Part shown: one piece after another, positions 24,172 through 33,250 of the stretch
Layout: every line of letters begins with the position of its first letter
How positions within the stretch are numbered: the stretch's first letter is position 1
NCBI GenBank assembly: GCA_937873145.1
Contig: CALMVK010000179.1
Coordinates: 1 to 36,628 of the forward strand
Direction of reading: 5' to 3'
Length of the DNA stretch: 36,628 bases
Source of the DNA: an uncultured Granulicella sp.
GTDB lineage: Bacteria > Acidobacteriota > Terriglobia > Terriglobales > Acidobacteriaceae
The notes under the pieces: generated by a model
What the model saw: only the letters and a program-made list of their open reading frames with translations
Told to the model about the DNA's origin: nothing
The model's database searches: none
Made by a program: the position numbers and the translations under genes

Positions 24172-26877
24172 CTACTGTGGCGCGGGACCTCGGACGACTT
24201 GTACAAGGTTATCGACCGTAATCTTGCGCTGAAAAGCAGCCTGGACCTCCGAGGCGCTTAGGTCAAAGTAGCGCTTCGCCGCACGAAACGGCTCGTTCAG
24301 CGGCAGGCCGATCTCGGCCCTGGCCAACAGGCCACCGGCAACGGAGTCCTCGCTCGATTCGCTGAGCGGAATCTGCCGAAGCAGAAGCGCCTTGGCCTGA
24401 TGCAGCTCGGCATCCGAGACCTGATCCTTGCGCATCTGGTTCAGGTCGCGTTCAATCAACCCGCGAGCCTTCGAGACGTTCACCGGGTCGCAGCCGTAGG
24501 TCACGGTATACGTCGCACGCGTCTTTGAGGCATGCAGCGCGACATCCACGGTATAGACATAGCCTGCGGTTTGACGAAGATCATGATAGAGGCGCGTGGC
24601 GTAGAAGCCTCCACCAAGTACATGCGTGCCTAGCTGCAGCGGGTAGTAGTCGGGGTCGAAGCGGTTGAGGTTGAGCTCTTCGGCAAGCGTGACCGAGTCC
24701 TGCACCTGCTGGGCGTCGGCGACGTTCTGTGTTGCCGCTTTGTTGGTAGGCACGGCGGGAAGTGTAGTCTCAGGCTTGGCTCCCGAAGCCTTCCATGCGC
24801 CGAACCACTTCTCAATGACGGCTTTAGCGTCCTGCGGCGTCACGTCCCCGACGACGACGATGGTCGTCATATCCGGCCGCATGGTTTGCGTGTAAAACTG
24901 CTTCACATTGTCGAGCGTCAGCTTGTTGATGGAAGCAGGTGTGGCCTCACGCAGCGAAGGGTCCGCGGCCGGCACCAGCGCCAGATCGAGCACACGCGAG
25001 GTCTTATAGCCCGGGCTTTGCAGATTGCCGGCAACAAACTCGGAGGTCTGCTGCTTCACCGTTGTAAAAGCCTCGGCCGGAAGCGCCGGATGCAATTCAT
25101 TGTCTGCCAAAAGCTCAACGCCACGCGAAAAGTTCTCCTTGAGCACGCTAAGCGAGAAGCGCGCACCGGCGCTCTCATTCGCCGCAATGTCGTCGAGCGC
25201 CTTTTGGAAGGCAAGCCGATCGAGCGTAGTGGTGCCATAGGAGTAAAGCTCGTCGAGCACGTTTGAGACGCCCTCCTGCCCGGCAGGCGTCTCGAGATCG
25301 GGATTGCGCTTCACTGAGCCGAGCACGGTTACGGTGGGGCTGGTCGTATCGGTGCGCACGATCAGGCGGATGCCGTTCGCAAGCATCGTGTCGGAGGTGG
25401 AGACGGTGTTCTCGGGCAGCTTGAGTTGATTGAGCGAGGCATCGGCCCAGACTGGCAGCTGCACCGGCTTGGTCGGTGCCGACGTCACCTCTTCCCCACC
25501 GCCGAAGCCCTTCGACGCCGTGGCCTGGCCGTTGGGCGCGGGCTTCAAAACGGCGGTAATGGTGTTGGCATTGAGCAGATATTGTTTGGCCACGCGATTC
25601 ACATCGGCGAGCGTAACTTTGCGGATGGCGTCGAGGTCTTCATCCGGCGTGGTGCGGCCTTCCGCGGCCAAAGCGTTCGACCAAAGATTGGCGAGACCGG
25701 GGATGGAGTTGCGCTGGAACTCAGCCTGGGCGATCTCGCTGCGCTTGGCGGCAGCGACAAGATCTTCCGGCACACCCTTTTGCGCGTAGCCTGCAAGGAT
25801 CTGGCGCATCTCGCTCATGGCGGGCTGCGGATCGGTGCCGGCGGGAACGACGACGACGCCAAAGCCCGCGCTGGCCTTGGGATAGGTCTCCGCCGTCGCA
25901 AACTGCGCAGCCAGCGCCTTGCCCGCAGGAACCATGCCGTACAGATCGCCGCGTTGGCTGCCCAGCACGTCCGTCAGGATCTCGACGGCGGCGTAGTCGG
26001 GTGAGTCCGTGCCCGGCAAGCGGTACGCGACAAAGCCCAGCACATACGGCAAATTGCTGTCGAGCGTGAAGCTCTCAGGCTTGACCGGCTGCAGGTTGAC
26101 GGCGGGGTGAGCCGGCAGAGGATGACTGGGAATATCGCCGTAAAGCTGCTTGATCCTGGCCAGGGTCTTATCGGGATCGACGTCGCCCACGACGACCAGG
26201 ATGGCATTCGAGGGGGTGTACCACTTGTTGTAGAAGTCCTTCAGCATGGCCCCGGTCGTGGCGTCGAAGGAGGCCTTGGTGCCCAGCGGATCGTGCGCGT
26301 AGGGCGTGTTCGCGAAGAGGTCTTGGTTCAAGCGGCTGATGAACTTGTAGGTGGGATTCGACAGGTCGCGGGAGACCTCCTGTTCGATGGCGCCGCGCTC
26401 CTGATTCCACTCTGCGTCGCTATCGTCGACGCCGCGCAGACAGGCGGCCTGTGCTTCGAGCGCGACATCGAGGTCAGCGGCCGGCACAGTGGCGTAATAC
26501 TGGGTAATGTTCTGCTGGGTGTCCGCGTTGTTCTGGCCGCCGAGCTCAGCGTAGATAGCCGCGGTCTGGTCGGCGGACATGCCTGTGCAGCCGCGGAAGG
26601 CCATGTGCTCCTCTGCGTGCGCCATGCCGGGAAAACCGGATGGAGTCTCGTCGCCGCCAACTTTGAAGTTGGCCTCTACGGTGACGACGGGGGCGAGCGA
26701 GTTGCGGATGATGACCACCTGCATGCCGTTGGGCAAGGAGGTGCGCGTAACCTTCAGGGCGGCATTGGCCGGCTGCGCACCGAGGGCCGCGCTCGGCAGG
26801 CCTGCGCCAGACAGGGTTCCACCAGACAAGGCAGACAGAAAAAGGAAGGAAAGACAAGCATTGCGTGGAGCAGTCAT
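24172..26877 (-). CDS. M16 family zinc metallopeptidase (pitrilysin type, secreted)
   Basis: A 901-residue peptidase built from two M16 repeats. A signal peptide covers about residues 1-33. The N-terminal half has the inverted zinc motif HAEEH (H87, E90, H91) and the downstream third ligand in ERGAIEQEV (about E167), so it should be catalytic. The C-terminal half (from about residue 480) is the catalytically silent repeat, ending with VTVTYGCDPVN- and ARAEIGLPLNEP-type segments. Such proteins degrade peptides in the periplasm. ATG 26877 has GAGGT ten bases upstream. It has its own terminator and is divergent from merC with a gap of 133 bases. Confidence 0.94.
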   Translation of the reverse strand: MTAPRNACLSFLFLSALSGGTLSGAGLPSAALGAQPANAALKVTRTSLPNGMQVVIIRNSLAPVVTVEANFKVGGDETPSGFPGMAHAEEHMAFRGCTGMSADQTAAIYAELGGQNNADTQQNITQYYATVPAADLDVALEAQAACLRGVDDSDAEWNQERGAIEQEVSRDLSNPTYKFISRLNQDLFANTPYAHDPLGTKASFDATTGAMLKDFYNKWYTPSNAILVVVGDVDPDKTLARIKQLYGDIPSHPLPAHPAVNLQPVKPESFTLDSNLPYVLGFVAYRLPGTDSPDYAAVEILTDVLGSQRGDLYGMVPAGKALAAQFATAETYPKASAGFGVVVVPAGTDPQPAMSEMRQILAGYAQKGVPEDLVAAAKRSEIAQAEFQRNSIPGLANLWSNALAAEGRTTPDEDLDAIRKVTLADVNRVAKQYLLNANTITAVLKPAPNGQATASKGFGGGEEVTSAPTKPVQLPVWADASLNQLKLPENTVSTSDTMLANGIRLIVRTDTTSPTVTVLGSVKRNPDLETPAGQEGVSNVLDELYSYGTTTLDRLAFQKALDDIAANESAGARFSLSVLKENFSRGVELLADNELHPALPAEAFTTVKQQTSEFVAGNLQSPGYKTSRVLDLALVPAADPSLREATPASINKLTLDNVKQFYTQTMRPDMTTIVVVGDVTPQDAKAVIEKWFGAWKASGAKPETTLPAVPTNKAATQNVADAQQVQDSVTLAEELNLNRFDPDYYPLQLGTHVLGGGFYATRLYHDLRQTAGYVYTVDVALHASKTRATYTVTYGCDPVNVSKARGLIERDLNQMRKDQVSDAELHQAKALLLRQIPLSESSEDSVAGGLLARAEIGLPLNEPFRAAKRYFDLSASEVQAAFQRKITVDNLVQVVRGPAPQ

Positions 26878-27010
26878 CGCGTGAGTACCTCAGCACTTCG
26901 AACTTCAGGTAAATCGTTTGGACTGGATTTGGCCGGGAAGGTCCCTTTGGCAGCTACGGCCAAGGTGACCACTAATGAGGTCGCGTTCGCAGCAGTGATA
27001 GGATACAGGA

Positions 27011-27463
27011 ATGGAAATGAGCAGCTCCATCTCCAACGATGCTACCTCTCCCTGGGCGGACTGGGTGGGTGTAGGTGCATCTACCTTGTGCGTTATTCAC
27101 TGTATCGTAACCCCGTTTCTGCTGTCGTTCTCGGCGGTGCTGGCGCATTTTCTGCCTTCAGAGGAGAGCACGCATCGCTGGCTGGCGATTACGATCGCCG
27201 CGATCGGCGCAATCGCGTTGCTGCGGGGATTTCGCCTGCACCGCCGGGCGCGCATCCTGATCATGATGGCGACCGGGCTCGCCTTCATCTTCGGCGGGGC
27301 ATGGTGGGGAGACCTGCTGCCGCATCATTGGATGGAGGTAGCGATCACGTTTACAGGAAGCGCTTTTATGATCACGGCGCATCGCTTCAATCACACCTTT
27401 TGCCGCGAGTGTATCTGCGCCCGGCAGGTTTGTGACGGGGCGGCGAGTGGAGTCTCCCAATGA
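27011..27463 (+). CDS. MerC-domain inner-membrane protein
   Basis: A 150-residue protein of the MerC family, inner-membrane proteins that in mercury operons bring Hg(II) into the cytoplasm. TM1 carries the cysteine pair CVIHC (C27, C31), the MerC hallmark. Three more hydrophobic segments follow at about 53-69, 81-95 and 108-124. The tail contains CREC and further Cys residues (FCRECICARQVC), also usual in the family. No merA, merR, merP or merT is nearby, so transport of mercury is not implied; stand-alone MerC-domain proteins are common in Acidobacteriota. ATG 27011 has AGGA right in front, and ATG 27017 is an equally good start. Its stop overlaps the next gene (ATGA). Confidence 0.85.
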   Translation: MEMSSSISNDATSPWADWVGVGASTLCVIHCIVTPFLLSFSAVLAHFLPSEESTHRWLAITIAAIGAIALLRGFRLHRRARILIMMATGLAFIFGGAWWGDLLPHHWMEVAITFTGSAFMITAHRFNHTFCRECICARQVCDGAASGVSQ

Positions 27464-28071
27464 TCGCCGCAAAGAAATCCGTGTCGATGTGGACGGCAGC
27501 AGTCTTGCTGCTGGTTCAGTCGTTGATCGCTCCCGTGCAACGTGGGATCTTTGCAGAAGATACACCGCACCGTGTCGAAAGCCGGCTGCGTATGCATCAG
27601 GTGCATACGGGTGAGTCGATCGACGTGGCTTACAAAGTAGGCGATCAATACCTGTCTAGCTCACTCGATCTGCTGAACCATTTTCTGCGCGACTACCGCA
27701 CCGGAGACGATGCCGCATACGATCCGCGTGAGTTCGATCTGCTGCATGCCTTGATGATCACGCTCAATCGACCGGATGGATTGATCGATATTATCTGCGG
27801 CTATCGCACCCCGGCCACGAACCAGGCTCTCCGCAATCGTGCTCCGGTGACGGGAGTTTCAGAGAACTCCTTCCACATGGCCTCGAAAGCGATCGACATC
27901 TCCGTACCTGGAGTGAGCACAGAACGTTTGCGAGATGCGGCACTCTCGCTCGGCATGGGAGGCGTCGGCTACTATCCTTCGAGTCACTTTGTGCACGTAG
28001 ATGTGGGACCGGTGCGGACATGGTCTTTTGGCGTGCCAAGCGGTAGAGTTCGGCACAGGCGACGTCGGTAA
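27460..28071 (+). CDS. DUF882/YcbK-type (peptidase M15-like) murein-hydrolase-like protein
   Basis: A 203-residue exported protein. A hydrophobic N-terminal segment spans about residues 10-25. The M15_3/DUF882 fold shows GYRTP (114-118), SFHMASKAIDI with likely zinc ligands H139 and D146, and HFVHVDVG with H179. Family members are D,D-carboxypeptidase-like, and E. coli YcbK cleaves peptidoglycan crosslinks, so a role in wall remodelling is expected. The start ATG 27460 lies in an ATGA overlap with the merC stop and has GGAGTC upstream, so it is translationally coupled. Why a wall hydrolase is paired with MerC is unclear. It converges on the amidase gene after six bases, with no obvious terminator. 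Confidence 0.85.
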   Translation: MIAAKKSVSMWTAAVLLLVQSLIAPVQRGIFAEDTPHRVESRLRMHQVHTGESIDVAYKVGDQYLSSSLDLLNHFLRDYRTGDDAAYDPREFDLLHALMITLNRPDGLIDIICGYRTPATNQALRNRAPVTGVSENSFHMASKAIDISVPGVSTERLRDAALSLGMGGVGYYPSSHFVHVDVGPVRTWSFGVPSGRVRHRRRR

Positions 28072-28077
28072 CCTGAT

Positions 28078-29157
28078 TTACTTCGTCCGGAAGAGTGACT
28101 TCGCGCACATAGTGTGCACTCCCTTGTTGCCGTCGACGAGTTCAGTAATGTCCACATCGCAGGCCACAGAGATGAGCGCATAGGCCTCCTCGCGCGACAT
28201 GCGAGGATGGTCCGTCATCTGCTCGGAGAGAAACGTAATCATGTTGCGCACGGAGATCTCCGTCGCCTTGGTCAGGTCCTCATCGAAGCCCATCGCAATG
28301 TAATAGGCAGGAGTCTCTCCGCGCGGCCAAAGCAGAGGGCTCTCGCGGGGACCCTGCTTGTGAACGATGAACTGAAAGGTGCCGGTAAGCTGTGTCTCCA
28401 TGGCGGTAATGTCGACCTCGCCGTTGCCTTGGCCGGCATGTCCATCGCCTGCCTCGAAGAGCGCGCCCTTGGCGTGTACAGGGATAAAAAGCGTTGTGCC
28501 CTCCACCATTTCCTTGTTGTCCATGTTGCCGGCATGGATGCCGGGAGGCGCGGAGTTTAGCTTGCCGGCCGCCCCCGGAGGCGCGATGCCCATGCTGCCG
28601 AAGAAGGGATGCAGCGGAATGGTGATGCCGGGCGCGAAGGCGGCGGTCATGTGGGTCAGGTCCAGCGGGATGATCTTCTGGTAGCCCTTGGGAAAGTCCT
28701 TGGCGAGAAAGCCGTTTTTGCCCGCGCCGTTGCAAGCCCAGGGAACGTCGATGTGCACTTTCTTGACACGGACCTCCAGCACGTCGCCCGGCTCGGCTTC
28801 TTCGATAGCGACGGGACCCGTGAGAATGTGGCCTCCGGGGCCGCGGTCCGAGAGCGGCACCTTATCGTAGATGTCGCGCACATAGTTCGGAATCTCGGCA
28901 TGGGGAACACCACGGGCTTCCAGGCGATCCGCCGGCCCGCAAGTGGAGAGCGTCTGCATGACGACCGTGTCGCCGGAGTGGACCGAGAGTACAGGCTTGG
29001 CCTCCGACCAGTAGTAGCCCCAGGCGACGGTGGTGGGAGTCGCCAGCAAGGTACGAGTCTGCTGCGCGGAGGCACCGGAAAAGAGCGCGGAGGCACTGGA
29101 TAAAACCAAAGACGCTGCTGTCCAGAGAACAGCCGGGGTTGAGAAGGCGGATCGCAT
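28078..29157 (-). CDS. Acetamidase/formamidase family protein, exported
   Basis: A 359-residue protein of the FmdA/AmdA family, which hydrolyses short amides to ammonia and the acid. The domain fills the mature protein: GDTVVMQTLSTCGPADR-type sequence at the N-terminus, then VEEGTTLFIPVHAKGALFEAGDGHAGQGNGEV, where the Asp, His and Gly residues line the metal site, and the ETQLTGTFQFIV core. A clear signal peptide (about residues 1-32, ending SGASAQ) marks it as periplasmic, whereas classic enzymes are cytoplasmic. ATG 29157 is chosen because it begins at the signal peptide; an upstream in-frame ATG at 29193 would add 12 residues. It is divergent from the SPFH operon, which shares the same 232-base region. 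Confidence 0.88.
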   Translation of the reverse strand: MRSAFSTPAVLWTAASLVLSSASALFSGASAQQTRTLLATPTTVAWGYYWSEAKPVLSVHSGDTVVMQTLSTCGPADRLEARGVPHAEIPNYVRDIYDKVPLSDRGPGGHILTGPVAIEEAEPGDVLEVRVKKVHIDVPWACNGAGKNGFLAKDFPKGYQKIIPLDLTHMTAAFAPGITIPLHPFFGSMGIAPPGAAGKLNSAPPGIHAGNMDNKEMVEGTTLFIPVHAKGALFEAGDGHAGQGNGEVDITAMETQLTGTFQFIVHKQGPRESPLLWPRGETPAYYIAMGFDEDLTKATEISVRNMITFLSEQMTDHPRMSREEAYALISVACDVDITELVDGNKGVHTMCAKSLFRTK

Positions 29158-29240
29158 GATTAACGGTGTAGCACAGTAGGAGGGCGCGACCAAGAAGTCG
29201 TGTGTAGAAGCATGGAGCCGATCGAGAGATCGTCAGCAGT

Positions 29241-29270
29241 ACTTGCGAACAGGAGTGCACTTGCAAGTGC
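29241..29270. promoter_or_regulatory. Palindromic operator candidate in the divergent amidase/SPFH intergenic region
   Basis: GCACTTGCAAGTGC (29257-29270) is a perfect 14-base palindrome. A second ACTTGC half-site lies at 29241-29246, so the arms ACTTGC and GCAAGT recur 22 bases apart (about two helical turns). The position, 120 bases before the first SPFH gene and 85 bases before the amidase start, suits control of either gene. No matching regulator is next to it. Confidence 0.45.
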
Positions 29271-29389
29271 TGATGTAGAATCGGGCTCACATCGCAAAGG
29301 CTCGAAGATCCAAAGTGGAAGCCAAATCCTGGGACGGCCACGTCTCGTGAGTGGAAGCGTCGGCTTTGCCGATCAGGTGAACAGGAAGC

Positions 29390-31243
29390 ATGAAGAGAGA
29401 ACGGAGCGCCGAGCCGCGAGATCCCTACAAGGACGTCCTCGCTGCGCTGCTCGCCGCCAGCGCGTTGGGCACGGTCACCGCGCTGGTTGGCGGCCTGTGG
29501 TCGGGCGACCTGGTGGTGCTGGCCGCGGCGGTGGCGTTGGGGCTGGCTTCGGGCATTCTGGTGCAAGTCTTTCGGGCGCAGAGCGTTCGTACGCGGACTC
29601 TGCAACAGCAGCCTGGTTCACTTCCTCTCGAGACAGAGATGCCTGCCGCTGGAGTGGAAGCGCCGGAAGCGACCGATTCCACAGCCGCGGAGGATCAGCC
29701 CGCGCTCAAGACAGGCCGCTTCTCCGCACTCGGACAGGCCAGCCTGCGCGCGGCGAGAAAACTTCAGAAGACCGAGCTAGACCTCAACACAATCTGCATT
29801 CTTGCCGGAGCCTCAGCCATCCTGCTGCTGCTTACGCAGACCCTGCAAACGGAACGGCCCTCGGTGCGCGTCGCCAGCGTAACTGCCGGGTTATTCCTGC
29901 TGGGGGCAGGAGCGGCCACGCTGGCTGCGCGCTATCTGGCGGGGCTGGACCGGAGTGGAGCAGCGTCGTATCCCTTTCCGGAGAGCGTTGGACTCTCCCG
30001 AGGCGCGCGTGTGATGGCTTGGGTGCTGCTGCTGGCGGCCGTCTCTCCTGGTCTGGCGTGGGAGGGTCTGTACAGCGCGGTCCACGTTATCTATCTGCTG
30101 ATCCTCGCCTTCGATGCCGCCCTCTGGGTCAGTCTTTTTCGCGCCCGGAGACGGCGGAGCGTAGATGGGTCGAGCACGCCGCTCGACTTCGTGCCGCTCG
30201 ACTTTGCGGTGCTGGCCATCTTCGGACGCAGGGCGAACATCTTCGCCAGCGCGCTCGACGCCGCCGAGCAACAACTGGGGATCGACCTGCGCTCCACCTG
30301 GGCGCTGCTGCTGGTACGCCGCGCGCTTGAGCCGCTGGTGCTTTGCCTGTGCCTGCTCGGCTGGATCTCGACCACGCTCACCGTCGTCGGAGTGGAGGAA
30401 CAGGGTCTGGTCGAGCGCTTCGGCCGGCCACATGGCAAGGCCCCTCTCGAGCCGGGCCTGCACGCGCATCTACCCTGGCCGGTGGACCGGGTAATCCTGG
30501 TTCCAGTCCAGCGCATTCAGACCGTCCAGGTAGGCCACGAGGGCGACGAGAAAGAAGGCCCCGAGGACGTCCTGTGGGCGGTCGAACATGCGCCCAATGA
30601 ATACACGCTTCTGCTCGGCAATGGTCGTGACCTGATCACCATCGACGCGGCCGTCCAGTACCGGATCGTGAACGCTCCGGCCTGGGCGTACAACACACAA
30701 AATCCCGCCGTAGCGTTGAAGGCGATTGCGTATCGCGCCGTGATGCGCTCCACCGTCGACCTGACGTTGTCCGACGCGCTTTCGCAAAACATCGCCACGC
30801 TTACCGGCCAGATGCAGCAGATGGTACAGCAGGAGGCGGATACGCTGGGGCTGGGCGTCTCCATCGTCAGCTTCACGGTGGGCGGCATGCACCCTCCGGT
30901 GCCGGTCGCCTCGGCGTATGAGGAGGTGGTCTCGGCGCAACTGGGCCGGGTCACCGCCGCGGTCGACGCGCAGGCGTATCGCAACGCCACCGTTCCGGCC
31001 GCCGAGGGTGCGGTCATCACCGGAGAAGATGCGGCGCGCGCGGAGGGCCTCCAGAACCTGGCACTCGCCTCCGGTCAGGCGTGGAGCTTTCGTACGCTTG
31101 AGTCGCAGTACCGCGCCGCGCCGGGTGAATTCTTCTTTCGTCGGCGGCTCGAAACGTTGGAAAAGACGCTTCCCTCGCGTCCCTACACGGTGGTCGACTC
31201 CCGCTTTCTGCGGGCCGGAGGTGAGATTTGGATGACTCGTTAG
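29390..31243 (+). CDS. SPFH/band-7 (HflK-like) protein fused to a seven-helix membrane domain
   Basis: A 617-residue membrane protein. About seven hydrophobic segments fill residues 15-333 (15-35, 38-61, 132-150, 160-182, 208-222, 228-250, 312-333). An HflK-like SPFH domain follows from about 334 (VGVEEQGLVERFGRPHG, GLHAHLPWPVDRV, TIDAAVQYRI). Classic HflK has one N-terminal helix and about 420 residues, so the extra helices are unusual. HflK and HflC together form a cage around the FtsH protease; no ftsH is in the window. ATG 29390 has AGGAAG in front. It is the first gene of a same-strand series reaching the right edge, overlapping the next gene by 16 bases. Confidence 0.85.
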   Translation: MKRERSAEPRDPYKDVLAALLAASALGTVTALVGGLWSGDLVVLAAAVALGLASGILVQVFRAQSVRTRTLQQQPGSLPLETEMPAAGVEAPEATDSTAAEDQPALKTGRFSALGQASLRAARKLQKTELDLNTICILAGASAILLLLTQTLQTERPSVRVASVTAGLFLLGAGAATLAARYLAGLDRSGAASYPFPESVGLSRGARVMAWVLLLAAVSPGLAWEGLYSAVHVIYLLILAFDAALWVSLFRARRRRSVDGSSTPLDFVPLDFAVLAIFGRRANIFASALDAAEQQLGIDLRSTWALLLVRRALEPLVLCLCLLGWISTTLTVVGVEEQGLVERFGRPHGKAPLEPGLHAHLPWPVDRVILVPVQRIQTVQVGHEGDEKEGPEDVLWAVEHAPNEYTLLLGNGRDLITIDAAVQYRIVNAPAWAYNTQNPAVALKAIAYRAVMRSTVDLTLSDALSQNIATLTGQMQQMVQQEADTLGLGVSIVSFTVGGMHPPVPVASAYEEVVSAQLGRVTAAVDAQAYRNATVPAAEGAVITGEDAARAEGLQNLALASGQAWSFRTLESQYRAAPGEFFFRRRLETLEKTLPSRPYTVVDSRFLRAGGEIWMTR

Positions 31244-32175
31244 CGTCGCGAAATACGCCAGATGCACCGGATACTCTGGATGCCCTCAAAGTCCAACGCT
31301 GGCTGCGCGCCGCCGTGGGTACGCTGGCGCTGCTGGCCATTGTGTTCAGTGCGACGGCGGTAATCGTCAAAGAGGGGGAAGCGGTGCTGATCACGCGTTT
31401 CGGCCGTCCGTTGCGTGCGGCCACCAGCCCGGGCCTGCATTGGAAGCTGCCTTGGCCGATCGATGGAACGGTTGCACTCGACATGCGGCGACGCGTCTAT
31501 GAGACCGGCCAGGCCGAGATGTTGACGCGGGACAAGAAAAACATCATCGCCCGCACCTTCGTCGTCTGGCGCGTGGGGGATCCGCTCACCTTCAGCCAGG
31601 CCTTGGGCAGCGAGGGCAGCGCGGAGGGCAAGCTGGACGGCCTGCTGACGAACGCAGCCATCGGAACCCTGGGCGGGCACGATCTCTCCGCCCTTGTTTC
31701 CACCACGCCCAGCGATCTGCAGGTCGACCAGATTGAGGCGCAGCTGCTAGCTTCCTCAGCACCCACGGCACTGCGCAACTACGGTGTGTCGATCGACCAA
31801 ATCCGTCTGGAACGAATCGCACTGCCGGAAGAGAACGTCGCCGCGGTCTTCGACCAGATGCGGGCCGAGCGTCGTCAGTTTGCCGCCAAGTACGAGGCCG
31901 AAGGCCAGCAGGAGGCCAGCAAGATCCGGGCCCAGGCGCAGCTGGACGCGGCCAAGATCACCTCTGAAGGCACCGAGGAAGAAGCACGCATTCGCGGCGA
32001 GTCCGCCGCCCAGGTGGCCAAGACCTACGCCGACGCGCACCGGGTCGATCCGGAGCTGTACCGCTTTACACGCTCCCTGGACTCGCTCGATAAGCTGGTC
32101 ACCGGTAATACGACGCTGATCCTGCGTACCGACTCCGAGCCTTTCTCCATGCTGCAGGGCAAGGAGCACAAGTGA
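31228..32175 (+). CDS. SPFH/band-7 protein, HflC-like
   Basis: A 315-residue protein with one N-terminal membrane segment (about residues 27-47) followed by an HflC-type SPFH domain: VKEGEAVLITRFGRPL, PGLHWKLPWPID, then a coiled-coil part with the HflC signature VFDQMRAERRQFAAKYEAEG. The end (DSEPFSMLQG) resembles the HflC C-terminus. HflC pairs with HflK to modulate FtsH proteolysis at the inner membrane. The start is TTG 31228 inside the end of the upstream gene, with GGAGGTGA immediately before it; this indicates tight translational coupling and a 1:1 supply of the two subunits, as expected for HflK/HflC hetero-oligomers. Confidence 0.88.
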   Translation: MDDSLASRNTPDAPDTLDALKVQRWLRAAVGTLALLAIVFSATAVIVKEGEAVLITRFGRPLRAATSPGLHWKLPWPIDGTVALDMRRRVYETGQAEMLTRDKKNIIARTFVVWRVGDPLTFSQALGSEGSAEGKLDGLLTNAAIGTLGGHDLSALVSTTPSDLQVDQIEAQLLASSAPTALRNYGVSIDQIRLERIALPEENVAAVFDQMRAERRQFAAKYEAEGQQEASKIRAQAQLDAAKITSEGTEEEARIRGESAAQVAKTYADAHRVDPELYRFTRSLDSLDKLVTGNTTLILRTDSEPFSMLQGKEHK

Positions 32176-32185
32176 GCGTGGCCGT

Positions 32186-33250
32186 ATGAGGCGCACCGGC
32201 CCACCGTCTGAGATTCTTCGGCTCACCGAGCCGCTCGGTCTAGCCGTCGACTGGGCGTGGCAACGCATGCATTGGTGGATTGCCGCGATGGCGGTTCTCT
32301 ATGCTCTGTCGGGAATTAGCGTCATCAAGTCCGATGAGGTTGCGGTGGTGCTGCGTTGGGGACGCCTGGTGGGCGCGACGCCGGCTCTTCAAGAGCATGG
32401 GCCGGGCTTGCTGTTTGCACTTCCCCGCCCGATCGACCAGGTGGTGCGCGTGCAGGTCAAGCATGTATGGGAGGTGGCGGTGGTGACGCTCGCCCCGGGA
32501 CCCGAGCCGATCAACGACTCCGGACGGCCTACGCTCAATCCTCTTACCCAAGGTTATGCGTTGACCGGCGATCAAAACGTCGTCCAGGCCACCATGATGG
32601 CTCGCTATCGTGTCAGCGATCCGGCGGAATGGGCGTTCTACGGGCCAAAGTCGGAGACCATTCTGCGCGCGGAGGTGACCGCGGCCATGGTGCGCTCGCT
32701 TGGGGAGATGGGCGTCGATCAAGTGCTCTCCGACGGCCGGGAGCGGCTGGTCGCAACCGCCACCCGGCGAGCGCAGGCCGGCCTGGACGCCGCGCACTCG
32801 GGTCTGCAGCTTTCTTCACTCGAGCTGACCCGGCTGGCCCCACCGCAGGCCCTGGCCAGCAGCTTCGATTCCGTGCAGAGCGCGTTCATCGGCGCGCAGA
32901 CGCAAAAGAGCGAGGCGCAGGCCACGGCGGAGGAAGCCATCCCGGCCGCCCGGGCGCAAGCCGATGCGTTGGTCCAGAAAGCACACGCGGACGCAGACAC
33001 CGACCTGGCTTCTGCGGCAGGTGCGGCGGATGCCTTCCGGGCGCTTGAAAAAGAGTATCGTGCCGACCCAGGCGTGGTACGCGAACGGCTCTATCGGGAT
33101 GCGGTCGAGAAAGCCATCAACGTTGCGGGAGGCGTGCGCTGGGTGCCGCCACCAGAAGGCTCGAGCTATCACGGCTTCCGCATCACGGTCGGCCCAAACT
33201 CCAGTGTGACGGCCGTCTACGGCGAATCCGGAGAGGCGGGTGAGCCATGA
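32186..33250 (+). CDS. Third SPFH/band-7 protein (HflK-like)
   Basis: A 354-residue protein with one membrane segment (about residues 28-46) followed by an SPFH domain: IKSDEVAVVLRWGRLVG, HGPGLLFALPRPID, the DQNVVQATMMARYRVSD strand set and a long Ala/Glu-rich helix (SEAQATAEEAIPAARAQADAL). In the family the second half forms the coiled-coil that oligomerises. It differs clearly from the first SPFH protein and lacks its extra helices. It lies ten bases after the HflC-like gene and its stop overlaps the ATPase start as ATGA. A third SPFH gene next to an HflK/HflC pair is uncommon; a mixed cage or a ring dedicated to the ATPase are both possible. Confidence 0.85.
   Translation: MRRTGPPSEILRLTEPLGLAVDWAWQRMHWWIAAMAVLYALSGISVIKSDEVAVVLRWGRLVGATPALQEHGPGLLFALPRPIDQVVRVQVKHVWEVAVVTLAPGPEPINDSGRPTLNPLTQGYALTGDQNVVQATMMARYRVSDPAEWAFYGPKSETILRAEVTAAMVRSLGEMGVDQVLSDGRERLVATATRRAQAGLDAAHSGLQLSSLELTRLAPPQALASSFDSVQSAFIGAQTQKSEAQATAEEAIPAARAQADALVQKAHADADTDLASAAGAADAFRALEKEYRADPGVVRERLYRDAVEKAINVAGGVRWVPPPEGSSYHGFRITVGPNSSVTAVYGESGEAGEP

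Noticed and set aside
26107-27435. 442-residue plus-strand open frame across the M16 and merC region
   Set aside because: It is antisense to the M16 gene and out of frame with merC; both of those have clear family motifs.
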